NCBI GenBank assembly: GCA_031415375.1
Contig: JANORP010000005.1
Span: forward strand, 1-64,000
Length of the DNA stretch: 64,000 nucleotides
Direction of reading: 5' to 3'
Origin: JADKCL01 sp031415375
Lineage (GTDB): Bacteria; Bacteroidota; Bacteroidia; J057; JADKCL01
The translations under genes were made by a program, and so were the position numbers. The notes beneath the pieces are model-generated. The model had not been told where the DNA came from and searched no databases. It saw nothing but the letters and a program-made list of their open reading frames with translations. Positions 44,326-54,443 of this stretch are shown here, piece by piece (positions within the stretch are counted from its first letter, which is position 1; each line of letters starts with the position of its first letter).

Positions 44326-45357
44326 TTACCGCCAGTCGCCTCCGCCCTCCTCCACTTCTCCATTCAATCGCGCCAATACCTTGTCGAGTTCATCCTCCTT
44401 GGTGGCATCCAAGTATATCCGCTGGGCATTAAATTTATCAAACTCGCGCTCGGCGATTTCCTTCGCCAATAGGTGAGAGATTTGCCCTGCATCTGTGAGG
44501 ATATCACGATCGTTGAGTTGTAGGAAACCATCGAGTTTCGTCAGCCAGTCTCGCATCTTCATTTCCATGCGGCGCATTGCTTGGCCTTCTGCAAAGATCA
44601 GGTATTGCTCGACCAAATTGTTCAAGGCGGCGAGTTCCTCTGTGGTGAGATAGTTTTTGGCGATCATCGCATCGTCTTTACGAGGTACTGGACCACGCCA
44701 ATTCGTAAGCCCCATATTGGCCTTCATCCCGTTTGCACGATCGACAATGATCTCAGCAGCCGTCTTGCCTGTGATCGCCCAGTGCATCTTGTTTTGAACA
44801 GTTTTGAAGAACTGAATGCTCAATTCGTCGGTAGGGTCGTAGTCCACACTCAGGGCATAGATATCTGTAATCTTGCGATAGAAGCGCTTTTCAGACGTCC
44901 TGATGTCTTGAATCCGACGACTCAGCTCCTCAAAGTAATCAAAAGGGACATCTGGATTCTTTAGCCGATCATCGTCCACAACAAAACCCTTGATCAGAAA
45001 TTCCTTCAAGGTGCGCGTAGCCCAAATGCGAAATTGGGTCGCACGTCCAGAATTGACGCGGTAGCCGACAGAAATGATGGCGTCTAGGTTGAAATGCCTC
45101 ACATGATATCGCTTTCCATCGGAAGCAGTTACCGAGAAATCCTCGGCAACTGACCCCACATCCAATTCGCCATCCCGAAAGATGTTTTTGAGATGTAAGC
45201 CAATGTTGTCTGGACCGCATCCAAATAGCTCGGCCATCATCTTCTGAGAGAGCCACGCTGTGTCACCATCAAAACGCACGTCCAGTCTGACGGTACCGTT
45301 TTGATCTGCATATAAAATGATTTGTGAATTGGTAGGGGTAATATCCTTCGCACTCAT
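44326..45357 (-). CDS. rhuM: RhuM family protein
   Basis: The 343-aa protein has the RhuM layout: an N-terminal winged-helix-like part (WLSQKMMAELFGCGPDNIGLHLKNIF, about residues 34-59), the conserved HFNLDAIISVGYRVNSGRATQFRIWAT block (about 89-115), and a C-terminal helical region with GKTAAEIIVDRA. RhuM was first named in Salmonella pathogenicity island 3 and is often found beside restriction or toxin genes as an orphan; its biochemical role is not settled. Here it stands alone and is preceded by GGAGG just before the ATG, unusual for this genome, which together suggest it was acquired. Confidence 0.88.
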   Translation of the reverse strand: MSAKDITPTNSQIILYADQNGTVRLDVRFDGDTAWLSQKMMAELFGCGPDNIGLHLKNIFRDGELDVGSVAEDFSVTASDGKRYHVRHFNLDAIISVGYRVNSGRATQFRIWATRTLKEFLIKGFVVDDDRLKNPDVPFDYFEELSRRIQDIRTSEKRFYRKITDIYALSVDYDPTDELSIQFFKTVQNKMHWAITGKTAAEIIVDRANGMKANMGLTNWRGPVPRKDDAMIAKNYLTTEELAALNNLVEQYLIFAEGQAMRRMEMKMRDWLTKLDGFLQLNDRDILTDAGQISHLLAKEIAEREFDKFNAQRIYLDATKEDELDKVLARLNGEVEEGGGDWR

Positions 45358-45461
45358 ATCCTCCGCAAATTATGGAAACATAAGATAGATACAAAAGGTT
45401 ATAAATGCACCCTTTTTGCCTATAATAAATATAATTAACTATATACGTTAGCAATCTATTG

Positions 45462-47357
45462 CTATTGTTCCCCCAACAGCACCAGCTTCAAACTCTTCAT
45501 CTTCCCAAGATGAGCCATCCGAATGAAATAGATTCCGCTGGGAAGGGTCCCAAAATCAAAATCGGAGGCGTGAAGACCTGCAGCCTCAGATGCGGATTGC
45601 TTGCTCCAAACCTCGCGCCCTTGCAGGTCGATCAGTACCCAATCGACACTTCCAGCCCGCTCCAGGATATACCGCGCCGAAATCCTCGCCCCAGCAGGGT
45701 TGGGAAATATCGTCAACTGATCCTCCAAGCCCTGTGGCTCGGGAGCTGCGACTGGCAATCCAGTGAATACGCGCATGAGGAATTCAATATTTTCATTGTT
45801 GCGGTAAGGAGACCATGCGCCCCCCAAAATCTCAAAACTGCGACGCGAAATCGGCCCAAATTCCTCGGCACCGAGCGCAATTCCCGATCCCTGCTGCATC
45901 CAAGCCACAGCAAAGCCGCCGCTTGCGATGGAGACCATGGGATTGATCCCCACCGTATTCCAACCATCCTCGACCACAGCTGCAGCAGCAACGGTTGTCG
46001 ATCCCAAGATATTGTTGGGGTCAGGCTGCCCATTGGCGTCGAGGCCATGGATCGCAATGCGAAATCCCACTGGTGGTGGCGTCTGTGTATTGCCATCGCC
46101 CGTGATGAAGACTTGCACACTGTCGATGATCGCGGGAAATTCTGGCGGCACCATTTTCACAGCGACACCGTCGCTTGGATTGCCACCAGCCCAGGAGACC
46201 GCTGTAGATGGCCCAAAGGTGCTTGCAAAACTCAGCATCACATTGCCCCCATTGTTATCGACAGAGACGATTTCTATGGTATTGCTGTTGTTGGTCGGGT
46301 TGATGTCTTGCCCGCCTGCTGTTTCCGTATTGACCTCGAAATAATACAAGCCTGGAGTCGTCAGACGCACGGTGTCTTGAAATTGAAGGGTCACATTCGC
46401 CCCATTTGCGAGGCCCACGGTCTGCGTCGTGTCCGCCCAAGCCTGCGTGAGCTGCAAGTCAAGGAGCCTGCCCCTCGCTGCAATCGTGCTGGTGATCGGC
46501 GTGTTGCCCACGTTCAAAATATTGGTGTTCAGCAATATTGGCTCATGGGAATAAACAAATTGACCTGCATTGTCGGCATCGACATTCCATACTGGCGAGG
46601 CATCTGGCACCAAAAAGGATGCTCCCGATGGGTAGATATATTTGACAGCAAAGTTGTCTGGCGGCACCGTGCTTCCGGTAGCATAGTTGAGGCCCAGATC
46701 ACCCGTGACATTCTCGATGCCGATCTCCATATAGGTGTTGCAGCCCGTACCGCCTGGAAAATTGCCCGCGTCGGTGTTCAAATATTGAAAAGTAATGGCG
46801 CTGTCGTTGCCGCTCAAGATGAGCTGAAAAGTGTTGCTCCCAGCCCAGTCGGGCGTTGCATTTTTCCAAAAAGGTACATTCACCCATTGCACAACAAAGG
46901 AATCGACATTGTTGGTCCAATACCATAGGCTACCGACATTGGGGTTTTGCGCGTCGTTGCTGATGAAAGTAAGGTCGCTCATGAAGGGCGCGAGGAGGTT
47001 GTCTCCTCCACCAGGCGTCGGTACACGCGGGAAACAACTTGCGATATTGCCGACATTGGCAAATGAAACCCAACCATTGGAACCGATCTTGATACTGCTG
47101 TAGTCACTCCAGTAATAATGGAAATCCCAGCCTATGTTGAAGGGACCCACGGCATTGTCATCGGCGAGAGAGGGCACCTGCACGGCGCCAGAGCGAGAGA
47201 CAATGTCTATCCAATGGAACCCGACGCCAGGTTCATTGGAGTCTTTCCAGATATAACCATAGGGGTCTGGCCCCCCCGTGGCTGCCCAAGCATGCCCTGT
47301 GAAGGTGTTTCCAATCCAAGCAAGTAGCAAGCTCAAAGTCAGCAATCGGAGTTTCAT
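45462..47357 (-). CDS. Large T9SS-sorted surface protein (pair A)
   Basis: The protein has 631 aa from the ATG at 47357 (MKLRLLTLSLLLAWIGNTF), chosen over 47450 for its signal peptide. It is paralogous along its length with the 47483-49375 product: both open GGPD(P/A)(Y/F)GY(I/T)WKDSNEPG, have GSNGWV(S/G)F.N(V/I)GNIASCFP, an Ig-like central part, and the C-terminal ISRR(S/T)FEIL.GAWSPYR block. The T9SS C-terminal domain runs from IFPNPAGA to LKLVLLGEQ. Probably an exported adhesin or enzyme-like sheet protein; function unknown. Confidence 0.84.
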   Translation of the reverse strand: MKLRLLTLSLLLAWIGNTFTGHAWAATGGPDPYGYIWKDSNEPGVGFHWIDIVSRSGAVQVPSLADDNAVGPFNIGWDFHYYWSDYSSIKIGSNGWVSFANVGNIASCFPRVPTPGGGDNLLAPFMSDLTFISNDAQNPNVGSLWYWTNNVDSFVVQWVNVPFWKNATPDWAGSNTFQLILSGNDSAITFQYLNTDAGNFPGGTGCNTYMEIGIENVTGDLGLNYATGSTVPPDNFAVKYIYPSGASFLVPDASPVWNVDADNAGQFVYSHEPILLNTNILNVGNTPITSTIAARGRLLDLQLTQAWADTTQTVGLANGANVTLQFQDTVRLTTPGLYYFEVNTETAGGQDINPTNNSNTIEIVSVDNNGGNVMLSFASTFGPSTAVSWAGGNPSDGVAVKMVPPEFPAIIDSVQVFITGDGNTQTPPPVGFRIAIHGLDANGQPDPNNILGSTTVAAAAVVEDGWNTVGINPMVSIASGGFAVAWMQQGSGIALGAEEFGPISRRSFEILGGAWSPYRNNENIEFLMRVFTGLPVAAPEPQGLEDQLTIFPNPAGARISARYILERAGSVDWVLIDLQGREVWSKQSASEAAGLHASDFDFGTLPSGIYFIRMAHLGKMKSLKLVLLGEQ

Positions 47358-47433
47358 GGGATGATGTTGCGGAATTTTTATGAGACCTGAAAGAGAGGCA
47401 GCGATTTTTACATGCTGCCCGATTCCATTTATC

Positions 47434-47465
47434 AAAAAAGGCGACCCCAAGAGGCCGCCTTTTTT
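47434..47465 (-). terminator. Terminator after the 47483-49375 gene
   Basis: AAAAAAGGCG / CGCCTTTTTT form a 10-bp stem around 12 bases, with T6 on the minus-strand side, 17 bases past the stop. It separates the two paralogous genes. Confidence 0.85.
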
Positions 47466-47482
47466 ATTTCTGTACGCAGCAA

Positions 47483-49375
47483 TTAGTGGTTCACCACCAA
47501 TTTAGTCGTCATGTTGCCAGCTGTGGTTTCCATGTTGACAAAGTAGAGGCCGCCAGCCCAGTTTTGGGCGTCGAGGTTCAAGGTGTGGGTACCTGCAGTG
47601 ACACCGACTTCAGTTTTGCTGAAAACGGTTTGACCAAAGATGTTGACCACGCTCATTTTGACGTCGCCCAGCACAGGCAACTCATAGCGCAATGAAGTCG
47701 CACCGCTGGTAGGGTTAGGCACTGCACGCAGGTTCAGGGTCACGTTCATCTCATCCTTCACGCTGATCGGGACAGCGGGGCAGGTGACAGAGATATTGGC
47801 GCTGATCATGAAGTCATTGACGGTGGACTGACGGTAAGGAGACCATGCACCACTCAAGATTTCAAATGTGCGACGTGAGATTGGGGCTTGGGTTTCGGTA
47901 CCCAAGGAGACGTTGGCACCGCTTTGGAACCAAGCGACATACCAGCCACCAGAGGTGATGGTTGCGGTACCGCTCATGCGCACGCGGCTCCAGCCTTGCT
48001 CAGTAGATGAGTTGGCAGGGGCACTAGCTGAGTCGAGCAATGCACCAGGGATGCCTGAGTCGTCATAGATAGCGATGCCATAGGAGTCATGCACACCTGG
48101 GTCTTGGCCAGAGTCAGCGATCCACACGTCCACGTTGTTGATCGTGGCAGGGTAAGCTACAGGAACGATATAGACACCAGTGCCTTCGTTGTTGGCACCA
48201 CCTGACCATGACACTGCGCCATCTGGCTGTGCCGCAGAGGAATATGTGAGGTTCATCGTGTCACCAATACAAGGGGTAGCCACAAGCTCGACCGTATTTT
48301 GGTTGTTGCTGGGGTTGATATCTTGTGAGTTGGTGGTGGTGACTTTGTAAGAATAGTGATCGGCGGTGGTAAAGGTGACCTGGCTCGGGAAAGTGAGGGT
48401 CGAGTTGGCACCGAAGTTGAGGCCGGTAGGCAACGCAGAAGCGCTCGTCCAGAAAGCAGCACCTGCGCCTGGAAGGCGGATGTCACCTGCAACTGCGATA
48501 TTGTTGGTGATGTTGGCATTGCCGACGTTGGCGATATTGGTGTTCATCGACTGTGGGCTAGCATTGGCACCCGAGATGAAGAACTGGCCTGCATTGTCGC
48601 TGTTGGCATTCCAAGCTGGCGTAGCATCTGGGACTTGGAAAGTCACGGTAGCTGGGTAATAAAACTTGACTGCATACATGTCGGCAGGAATTGCCTCATT
48701 GGCGACTTCCAGGCCGATATTGCCAGTGATGTTTTCGATACCGATTTCCATGTCGGCGTTGCAACCACCATTGTTGGTCCAGTTGGCGACGTCTGTATCG
48801 TTGTACATAAAGGTGATCGAGCTGTCTTGACCGCTCAGGATGAGCTGGAAGGTGTTGCTGCCGATGAAGTCTGGGCTACCAGTCACCCACCATGGCACTT
48901 GGCTCCACTCGATGATGAGGCTGTCGGTGTTGTTGCTCCACCACCATACTTCGGCTGGATTCACAGCTGCAGAGTTGGATGTGTAGATCAAGTCACTCAT
49001 GAAAGGCGCCAAAAAGTTGTCGCCAGCACCACCTTGTGTAGGGATGAGTGGGAAACAGCTGGCGATATTACCGATGTTGTTGAATCCTACCCAGCCATTG
49101 GAGCCGAGTTTGAATTGGTTGTGATCAGTCCAATAGTAGTGGAAATCCCAGCCAAAGTTGATGAATGCAACAGCATTGTCATCGGTCAAGCCATTCACCT
49201 GTGTGGCACCCGGCGCTCCGACGATGGAATTCCAAACGTAAGCGGGACCGCCTGGCTCATTGGAGTCTTTCCATGTATAACCAAAGGCGTCTGGACCGCC
49301 AGCTGCAGCAAATGTATTGCTTACGCCCACTGCACAAAGCAAAGCCAATGTAAAGAGTAGAATTCTGTTTCTCAT
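47483..49375 (-). CDS. Large T9SS-sorted surface protein (pair B)
   Basis: The protein has 630 aa from the ATG at 49375; 49390 is an alternative. The signal peptide is RNRILLFTLALLCAVGVSN. The architecture follows that of pair A: an N-terminal beta domain with repeated DSNEPGG and GSNGWVGF motifs, a central Ig-like region, the ISRRTFEILSGAWSPYR block, and a T9SS domain (AVPNPTSGA to TTKLVVNH). A good promoter lies upstream. Surface-exposed, function unknown. Confidence 0.84.
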   Translation of the reverse strand: MRNRILLFTLALLCAVGVSNTFAAAGGPDAFGYTWKDSNEPGGPAYVWNSIVGAPGATQVNGLTDDNAVAFINFGWDFHYYWTDHNQFKLGSNGWVGFNNIGNIASCFPLIPTQGGAGDNFLAPFMSDLIYTSNSAAVNPAEVWWWSNNTDSLIIEWSQVPWWVTGSPDFIGSNTFQLILSGQDSSITFMYNDTDVANWTNNGGCNADMEIGIENITGNIGLEVANEAIPADMYAVKFYYPATVTFQVPDATPAWNANSDNAGQFFISGANASPQSMNTNIANVGNANITNNIAVAGDIRLPGAGAAFWTSASALPTGLNFGANSTLTFPSQVTFTTADHYSYKVTTTNSQDINPSNNQNTVELVATPCIGDTMNLTYSSAAQPDGAVSWSGGANNEGTGVYIVPVAYPATINNVDVWIADSGQDPGVHDSYGIAIYDDSGIPGALLDSASAPANSSTEQGWSRVRMSGTATITSGGWYVAWFQSGANVSLGTETQAPISRRTFEILSGAWSPYRQSTVNDFMISANISVTCPAVPISVKDEMNVTLNLRAVPNPTSGATSLRYELPVLGDVKMSVVNIFGQTVFSKTEVGVTAGTHTLNLDAQNWAGGLYFVNMETTAGNMTTKLVVNH

Positions 49376-49415
49376 ACCTATATATATCATTGTAAAAAGA
49401 AATCTTACCTAACCT

Positions 49416-49446
49416 CAAAGATAGGGCTTTCCTGCTAATATTCAAC
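49416..49446 (-). promoter_or_regulatory. Promoter for the 47483-49375 gene
   Basis: On the minus strand TTGA (49445-49443 and beyond) is 19 bases from TATCTTTG (49423-49416), matching the Bacteroidota consensus. It lies about 40 bases ahead of the ATG at 49375. Confidence 0.65.
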
Positions 49447-49488
49447 CGCTCCCCGCAAAGGATTTGAGCATTGTCGCCAAGCCGTCTA

Positions 49489-50880
49489 TCAGACGGGTCG
49501 GTTGGGATCAAACGATTCCAACAAATCTGCCAAACGACGCACAAAACGACCTCCCAATGCGCCATCGACCACCCTGTGATCATAGCTATGGCTCAGGAAC
49601 ATCATCTGACGGATGCCGATGATGTCACCCATGGGGGTCTCGATCACGGCTGGCTTCTTGCGGATCGCGCCCACCGCCATGATGGCCACTTGAGGCTGCA
49701 TGATCACGGGTGTACCCATCACGTTGCCAAATGTGCCCACATTGCTGATCGTGTATGTGCCACCTTCCAATTCATCCATTTTGAGTTTGCCTTCGCGTGC
49801 ACGGGCTGCGAGATCGTTCACACGGGCGCTCAGCCCGGCGAGGTTGTACTGATCGGCATTGCGCACCACCGGCACGATGAGGTTGTCGGTGGGCAGGGCA
49901 ACTGCCATGCCCACGTTGATGTCCTTTTTGACAACGATCTTGTCGCCATCGACTGAGATATTGACCATCGGGAGCTCGCGCAGGGCGATTGCCAATGCCT
50001 CGATGAAGATCGGGGTAAATGTGAGCTTCTCGTTGTATTTTGCTTCGAATGCTTTTTTATTTTTCTCTCTCCATAGCACGAGATTGGTCACATCGGCCTC
50101 GACAAACGAGGTCACGTGGGCCGATACATGCTTGGAATAGACCATATTTTCGGCAATCATCTTGCGCATGCGGTCCATTTCCACGATCTCGACATTGCCG
50201 CTGTGGCTGTAGGTCTTTTGCTTGACCATGAGGTATCCCTCGATCGGACCAGATGCCTTCGCAACCGGTGCGGCCACGGGCGCGACGGGAGTAGCCTTGA
50301 CCTCAGCTTGACCATTGGTCGTGCCCAGTGCGGCTGTGCGTGGGCTTTTCACAAAGGCCAAGATATCGGCTTTGGTGACACGGCCGCCATTGCCGCTACC
50401 AGCGATTTGTTCCAGCTCAGCCATCGAGACGCTTTCTGCACGCGCGATGTTCAGGACGAGTGGCGAGTAGAAGCGACCATTGTCTGATCGGCTCGCAAGC
50501 GGTCCAGAAGCGACCGCTACTGCGGCATGCACAATGGCTTGATTGGCGGTCACAACCTCCAATACAGGAGCAGCGACGGTTTCGGCCACCTTGGCTGCAC
50601 CTTGCCCATTGGCACTAGGAGCAGCAGCGACAGCGGCAGCTTCAGTCTCGATGATGGCGATCACAGTGCCCACGGGCACGACGTCACCTTCCTTAAACAT
50701 CACCTCAAGCAGCTTGCCATCCACGGGAGAGGGCACTTCTGAATCGACTTTGTCGGTCGCGATCTCCAAGACAGGCTCGTCTTGTTCGATGTTGCCGCCA
50801 ACTGCCACCACCCATTTCAAAATGGTTGCCTCGATGATGCTCTCGCCCATTTTGGGCATGATCAGCTCTACTCTAGCCAT
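49489..50880 (-). CDS. 2-oxoacid dehydrogenase E2 (lipoyl acyltransferase)
   Basis: The protein has 463 aa from the ATG at 50880 (MARVELIMPKMGES); a start at 50937 adds 19 residues. In order: one lipoyl domain with the lipoylated Lys44 (ATDKVDSEV), a flexible Ala-rich linker, a peripheral subunit-binding domain (YSPLVLNIARAESVSMAELEQIAGSG), and the catalytic domain ending with SYDHRVVDG, His435 and Asp439 being the catalytic pair. It moves acyl groups from the lipoate to CoA in a pyruvate, branched-chain or 2-oxoglutarate complex; a single lipoyl domain and the GGTYTISNVGTFG block lean towards the branched-chain/pyruvate type. E1 and E3 are not in the window. Confidence 0.9.
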   Translation of the reverse strand: MARVELIMPKMGESIIEATILKWVVAVGGNIEQDEPVLEIATDKVDSEVPSPVDGKLLEVMFKEGDVVPVGTVIAIIETEAAAVAAAPSANGQGAAKVAETVAAPVLEVVTANQAIVHAAVAVASGPLASRSDNGRFYSPLVLNIARAESVSMAELEQIAGSGNGGRVTKADILAFVKSPRTAALGTTNGQAEVKATPVAPVAAPVAKASGPIEGYLMVKQKTYSHSGNVEIVEMDRMRKMIAENMVYSKHVSAHVTSFVEADVTNLVLWREKNKKAFEAKYNEKLTFTPIFIEALAIALRELPMVNISVDGDKIVVKKDINVGMAVALPTDNLIVPVVRNADQYNLAGLSARVNDLAARAREGKLKMDELEGGTYTISNVGTFGNVMGTPVIMQPQVAIMAVGAIRKKPAVIETPMGDIIGIRQMMFLSHSYDHRVVDGALGGRFVRRLADLLESFDPNRPV

Positions 50881-51077
50881 ATTCTTAGATAAAATTGAAG
50901 TCTCTGAGTTTTTCAAATGCGCTGCGAAATTAACCAAAAAAGATCAGGATTTCGGATTTTTAGGATATGACGCAGGGCGATTTGATGGGAAATTTTTATG
51001 GGCTGCAAGGCGGGCGGCTTGCATTCGATGCCCTGGATTGCAATCGGGGAATTTGACAGTCCATGACCAATCCCATT

Positions 51078-52331
51078 TTAGAAAGGTGCCCCGACCGCAC
51101 GCAAGGCGAAGATGAGCGCCGCGTAGGCGGCAATCTCGATATTGACCTTGCGGTCGCGCAACATGCGCGTGTGGAAGGCAGATGTGCCCTCAGGACCGGC
51201 CAATGCTATCCAAGCCTGTGGAAGTGCCTCTTTGGGAGCATCCTTGGCGGCCTCAGCGATGCCTGTGATGGCCACAGCATAGTCACTGCCCATGATGCGC
51301 CGTGCGCCTTCTGCCATTTCCCGCGCCACTTCTTCCGAAACGATCCCCTTTTCCGCGATCGTGGACTGCTTCACCCCGAGCACATTTTCCTTGATCTCGA
51401 CCATATAAGCAACGATGCCACCTTTGAGCACCGCAGAAATTCCACTGTGCTTGACCAGCTTGGCCGCAATCTCGCCGCCTGTGCAGGACTCAGCCGTCGC
51501 GAATGTCTTATTGTTTTGGATCAACCAATCGGCGAGCAATTTGTCGGGACTCTTGTCTTGGAGGGAATAGACATACTGTTCCAAGAGTTGGGCAACTTTT
51601 TGCTGGGCGTCGTCCAAGACGGCCTGCAATTCCCCTGTTTCCTCGGGCTTGCCCGCAACTTTGAGTTCGATCTTGGTCCCGTCAAAGCTTGGCAAATAGG
51701 CGATGGCGATCCTGGGGTCCAAGTCTTGCTCGATGGTTTCCATGCGCTCGGCAATCGTGCTCTCTGCGAGCCCAGCAGTGCGCACGACACGCAAATGCTG
51801 CTCTGCCACGGGATAGTGGCCCTGCAACCATGCGACCACGTGGTGCTCCATGAGAAATTTCATCTCATAAGGCACGCCCGGCATCGAAATCAAGGTCTTG
51901 CCATCGCGCAAAAAGGCCATGCCAGGCGCCGTCCCCATTTCATTTTCCATCACTGTGCAGCTGCTAGGCACATCGGCTTGCATGCGGTTGAGGGGAATCA
52001 TCGGGCGATCGAGGCGCTTGAGAAAATTCGCAATGCGTTCCAGGGTCGGCACATGGCAGACCATTTCCCCGCCAAACAATTCCAACAATACCTTTTTGGT
52101 GATGTCATCTTTGGTCGGCCCGAGGCCACCCGTGAGCAAGAGTACATCGTGCGTGGCCAGCAGATCTTCGATGGCTGCGGTGATCACCGGGCCATCGTCG
52201 TGGATCACCAGCGTGGTTTCGAGCGCATACCCGGCTGCGAGTAGCATCTGCCCGATCGCGGCCGCGTTGGAGTTGATCGTGCGCCCGCGCAAGAGCTCGG
52301 TACCAATGTTGAGGAGGGCGATTTTGGTCAT
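51078..52331 (-). CDS. cinA: CinA family protein, probable NMN amidohydrolase
   Basis: The 417-aa protein has the two-domain CinA layout: an N-terminal molybdopterin-binding-like domain (NIGTELLRG; TGGLGPTKDD around 67-76) with ADP-ribose pyrophosphatase-like activity in some homologues, and a C-terminal domain with ESCTGG at 281-286 that deamidates nicotinamide mononucleotide. The usual TGIAGPGGG loop reads TGIAEAAKDAP here, so the substrate loop differs from the usual form. Length is typical. It is the only gene in its immediate orientation block besides the E2 gene 197 bases downstream. Confidence 0.9.
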   Translation of the reverse strand: MTKIALLNIGTELLRGRTINSNAAAIGQMLLAAGYALETTLVIHDDGPVITAAIEDLLATHDVLLLTGGLGPTKDDITKKVLLELFGGEMVCHVPTLERIANFLKRLDRPMIPLNRMQADVPSSCTVMENEMGTAPGMAFLRDGKTLISMPGVPYEMKFLMEHHVVAWLQGHYPVAEQHLRVVRTAGLAESTIAERMETIEQDLDPRIAIAYLPSFDGTKIELKVAGKPEETGELQAVLDDAQQKVAQLLEQYVYSLQDKSPDKLLADWLIQNNKTFATAESCTGGEIAAKLVKHSGISAVLKGGIVAYMVEIKENVLGVKQSTIAEKGIVSEEVAREMAEGARRIMGSDYAVAITGIAEAAKDAPKEALPQAWIALAGPEGTSAFHTRMLRDRKVNIEIAAYAALIFALRAVGAPF

Positions 52332-52502
52332 TCTCGTGGGTGTCCTTAATGAATCAATGCGATATTGAGCATAAGCAATGAAGGGTGCAAAGGGTTTTGT
52401 TGCCTATCCAAAAATTGTAGCACGATAGCAATCGATCCGCATTTCGTCGCAAAAAAATAGATAGCTTCGCAGGCCGCCTGTCACACCCAGGCACGACATA
52501 CC

Positions 52503-54443
52503 ATGGGACATCCACAGCTCCAAAAACTCACCTTCGCAGGATTTCTTGTCTCGGTCGGTATTGTATTTGGGGACATTGGGACCTCGCCCCTCTACACCTA
52601 CAAGGCCATCATCCAAGAGGAACCCGTCACAGAATTGCTCGCGCTCGGCGGCGTGAGTGCGATCTTTTGGACACTGTTCTTCCAAACGACCCTCAAGTAT
52701 GTCCTGATCACCTTGCGGGCCGACAACAATGGGGAGGGCGGCATTTTTTCCCTCTATACCTTGATCAGGCGCCACAAGAGATGGCTGCTGTTGCCAGCCA
52801 TTGCGGGAGGCAGCTTTTTGCTCGCCGACAGCATCATCACCCCACCCATGTCGGTGACATCGGCGGTCGAGGGGCTCAAGCCCATAGCTCCTGACTTGCC
52901 GATCATACCCATCGTGCTCGGCATCATCGCGGGCTTATTCCTCTTGCAAAGGGCGGGAACCTCACTGATTGGGAAAATATTTGGTCCCATGATGATGGTT
53001 TGGTTCAGCATGATCGGCATTTTGGGCACACTATTTATCTTCAAGGATCCCAGCGTCCTCAAGGCGCTCAATCCCTACTACGCCTACCAAATGCTCGCCG
53101 AGCATCCAGGTGGATTTTGGCTCTTGGGTGGCGTGTTTTTGTGTACCACGGGCGCTGAGGCGCTGTATTCAGACCTCGGGCACTGTGGCCGCAAAAACAT
53201 ACAGATCAGCTGGTTGTACGTCAAGTTTTGTCTGATCCTTTGTTATCTGGGGCAAGCCGCTTATCTCATGCAGCACCAGCATGAGGTATTGGAAATCAGC
53301 CCATTCTTTGGGTTGGTGCCCGATGGGTTCTTGATTCCTGCGGTGATCATCGCCACGGTCGCGACTGTGATCGCGAGCCAGGCCCTGATCAGCGGCTCCT
53401 TCACCTTGATTGCAGAGGCGATACGCCTCAATCTTTGGCCCAAGATGCGGGTGGTGTTTCCATCAGAAGTAAGGGGACAGCTCTACCTGCCGGCGGTCAA
53501 TTGGATGCTGATGGCAGGTTGCATGGCCGTCGTGCTCTACTTCCAGGAATCCAAAAACATGGAAGCAGCCTTTGGATTGTCGGTCACCCTCACGATGCTC
53601 ATGACCACGATCTTGCTAGGTTTCTACCTATTGGTCAAAAGAGTCAATGTCTTGGCTGTGATCGGCTTGCTGCTCCTTTTTCTCACGATCGAAGGCTCGT
53701 TTTTGGTCGCCAACCTTGCCAAATTCATGGAGGGAGGCTGGGTCACGCTCACCCTCGGCCTCCTACTCATGGTCGTGATGTACATCTGGCACAAGGCCAC
53801 CCAGATCAAAAACGGATTGCAACAATTTGTGCCCATCAAGTCCTACCTCAATGTATTGAAGGAGTTGTCGCACGACAAAGAAGTGCCCAAATATGCGACC
53901 AACCTCGTCTATCTGAGCAGCAGCAAAGCCTGCGAGCAGATCGAGCAACAGACGATCTACTCCATCCTCAACAAGCAGCCCAAGCGCGCAGACGTGTATT
54001 GGTTTGTGCATGTGGAAGTCGTCGATGAACCCTATGCCATGTCTTATCAGGTCGAGGTGTTGGCACCCGAAGACGTCGTCTGGATCAAATTCAAGCTTGG
54101 CTTTCGTGTGTCACCCCGCATCAACTATTTCTTTCGCAAGGTCGTGGAGGAAATGGTGCAAAATGGCGAAGTGAGCATCAACAGTCGATACTCCTCCCTC
54201 GAAAAGAACAATATCACAGGCGATTTTCGCTTTGTTGTGCTACAACGCTTCCTATCCTTTGAGAACGAGTTGTCGGTCATCGACAATTTTGTCCTGCGCA
54301 GTTATTTTCTCCTCAAGAAGCTCAGCCTCTCCGATGAAAAGGAATATGGGCTCGACTACAGCAATGTCACCGTCGAGCACGCGCCCATGATCATCGGTGC
54401 ACCCCGAAAAATCAATTTGGTGCGGGAGCCCAAAAGCTGTTGA
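52503..54443 (+). CDS. kup: KUP-type potassium uptake permease
   Basis: The 646-aa protein carries the family signature GIVFGDIGTSPLYTYK at residues 19-34, followed by about twelve membrane helices over the first 430 residues and a cytoplasmic C-terminal domain of some 200. The motif GADNNGEGG-like RADNNGEGGIF in the second loop is diagnostic. Kup imports K+ with H+, chiefly at low pH. Length is normal. It is convergent with exbD, with a hairpin between them. Confidence 0.95.
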   Translation: MGHPQLQKLTFAGFLVSVGIVFGDIGTSPLYTYKAIIQEEPVTELLALGGVSAIFWTLFFQTTLKYVLITLRADNNGEGGIFSLYTLIRRHKRWLLLPAIAGGSFLLADSIITPPMSVTSAVEGLKPIAPDLPIIPIVLGIIAGLFLLQRAGTSLIGKIFGPMMMVWFSMIGILGTLFIFKDPSVLKALNPYYAYQMLAEHPGGFWLLGGVFLCTTGAEALYSDLGHCGRKNIQISWLYVKFCLILCYLGQAAYLMQHQHEVLEISPFFGLVPDGFLIPAVIIATVATVIASQALISGSFTLIAEAIRLNLWPKMRVVFPSEVRGQLYLPAVNWMLMAGCMAVVLYFQESKNMEAAFGLSVTLTMLMTTILLGFYLLVKRVNVLAVIGLLLLFLTIEGSFLVANLAKFMEGGWVTLTLGLLLMVVMYIWHKATQIKNGLQQFVPIKSYLNVLKELSHDKEVPKYATNLVYLSSSKACEQIEQQTIYSILNKQPKRADVYWFVHVEVVDEPYAMSYQVEVLAPEDVVWIKFKLGFRVSPRINYFFRKVVEEMVQNGEVSINSRYSSLEKNNITGDFRFVVLQRFLSFENELSVIDNFVLRSYFLLKKLSLSDEKEYGLDYSNVTVEHAPMIIGAPRKINLVREPKSC

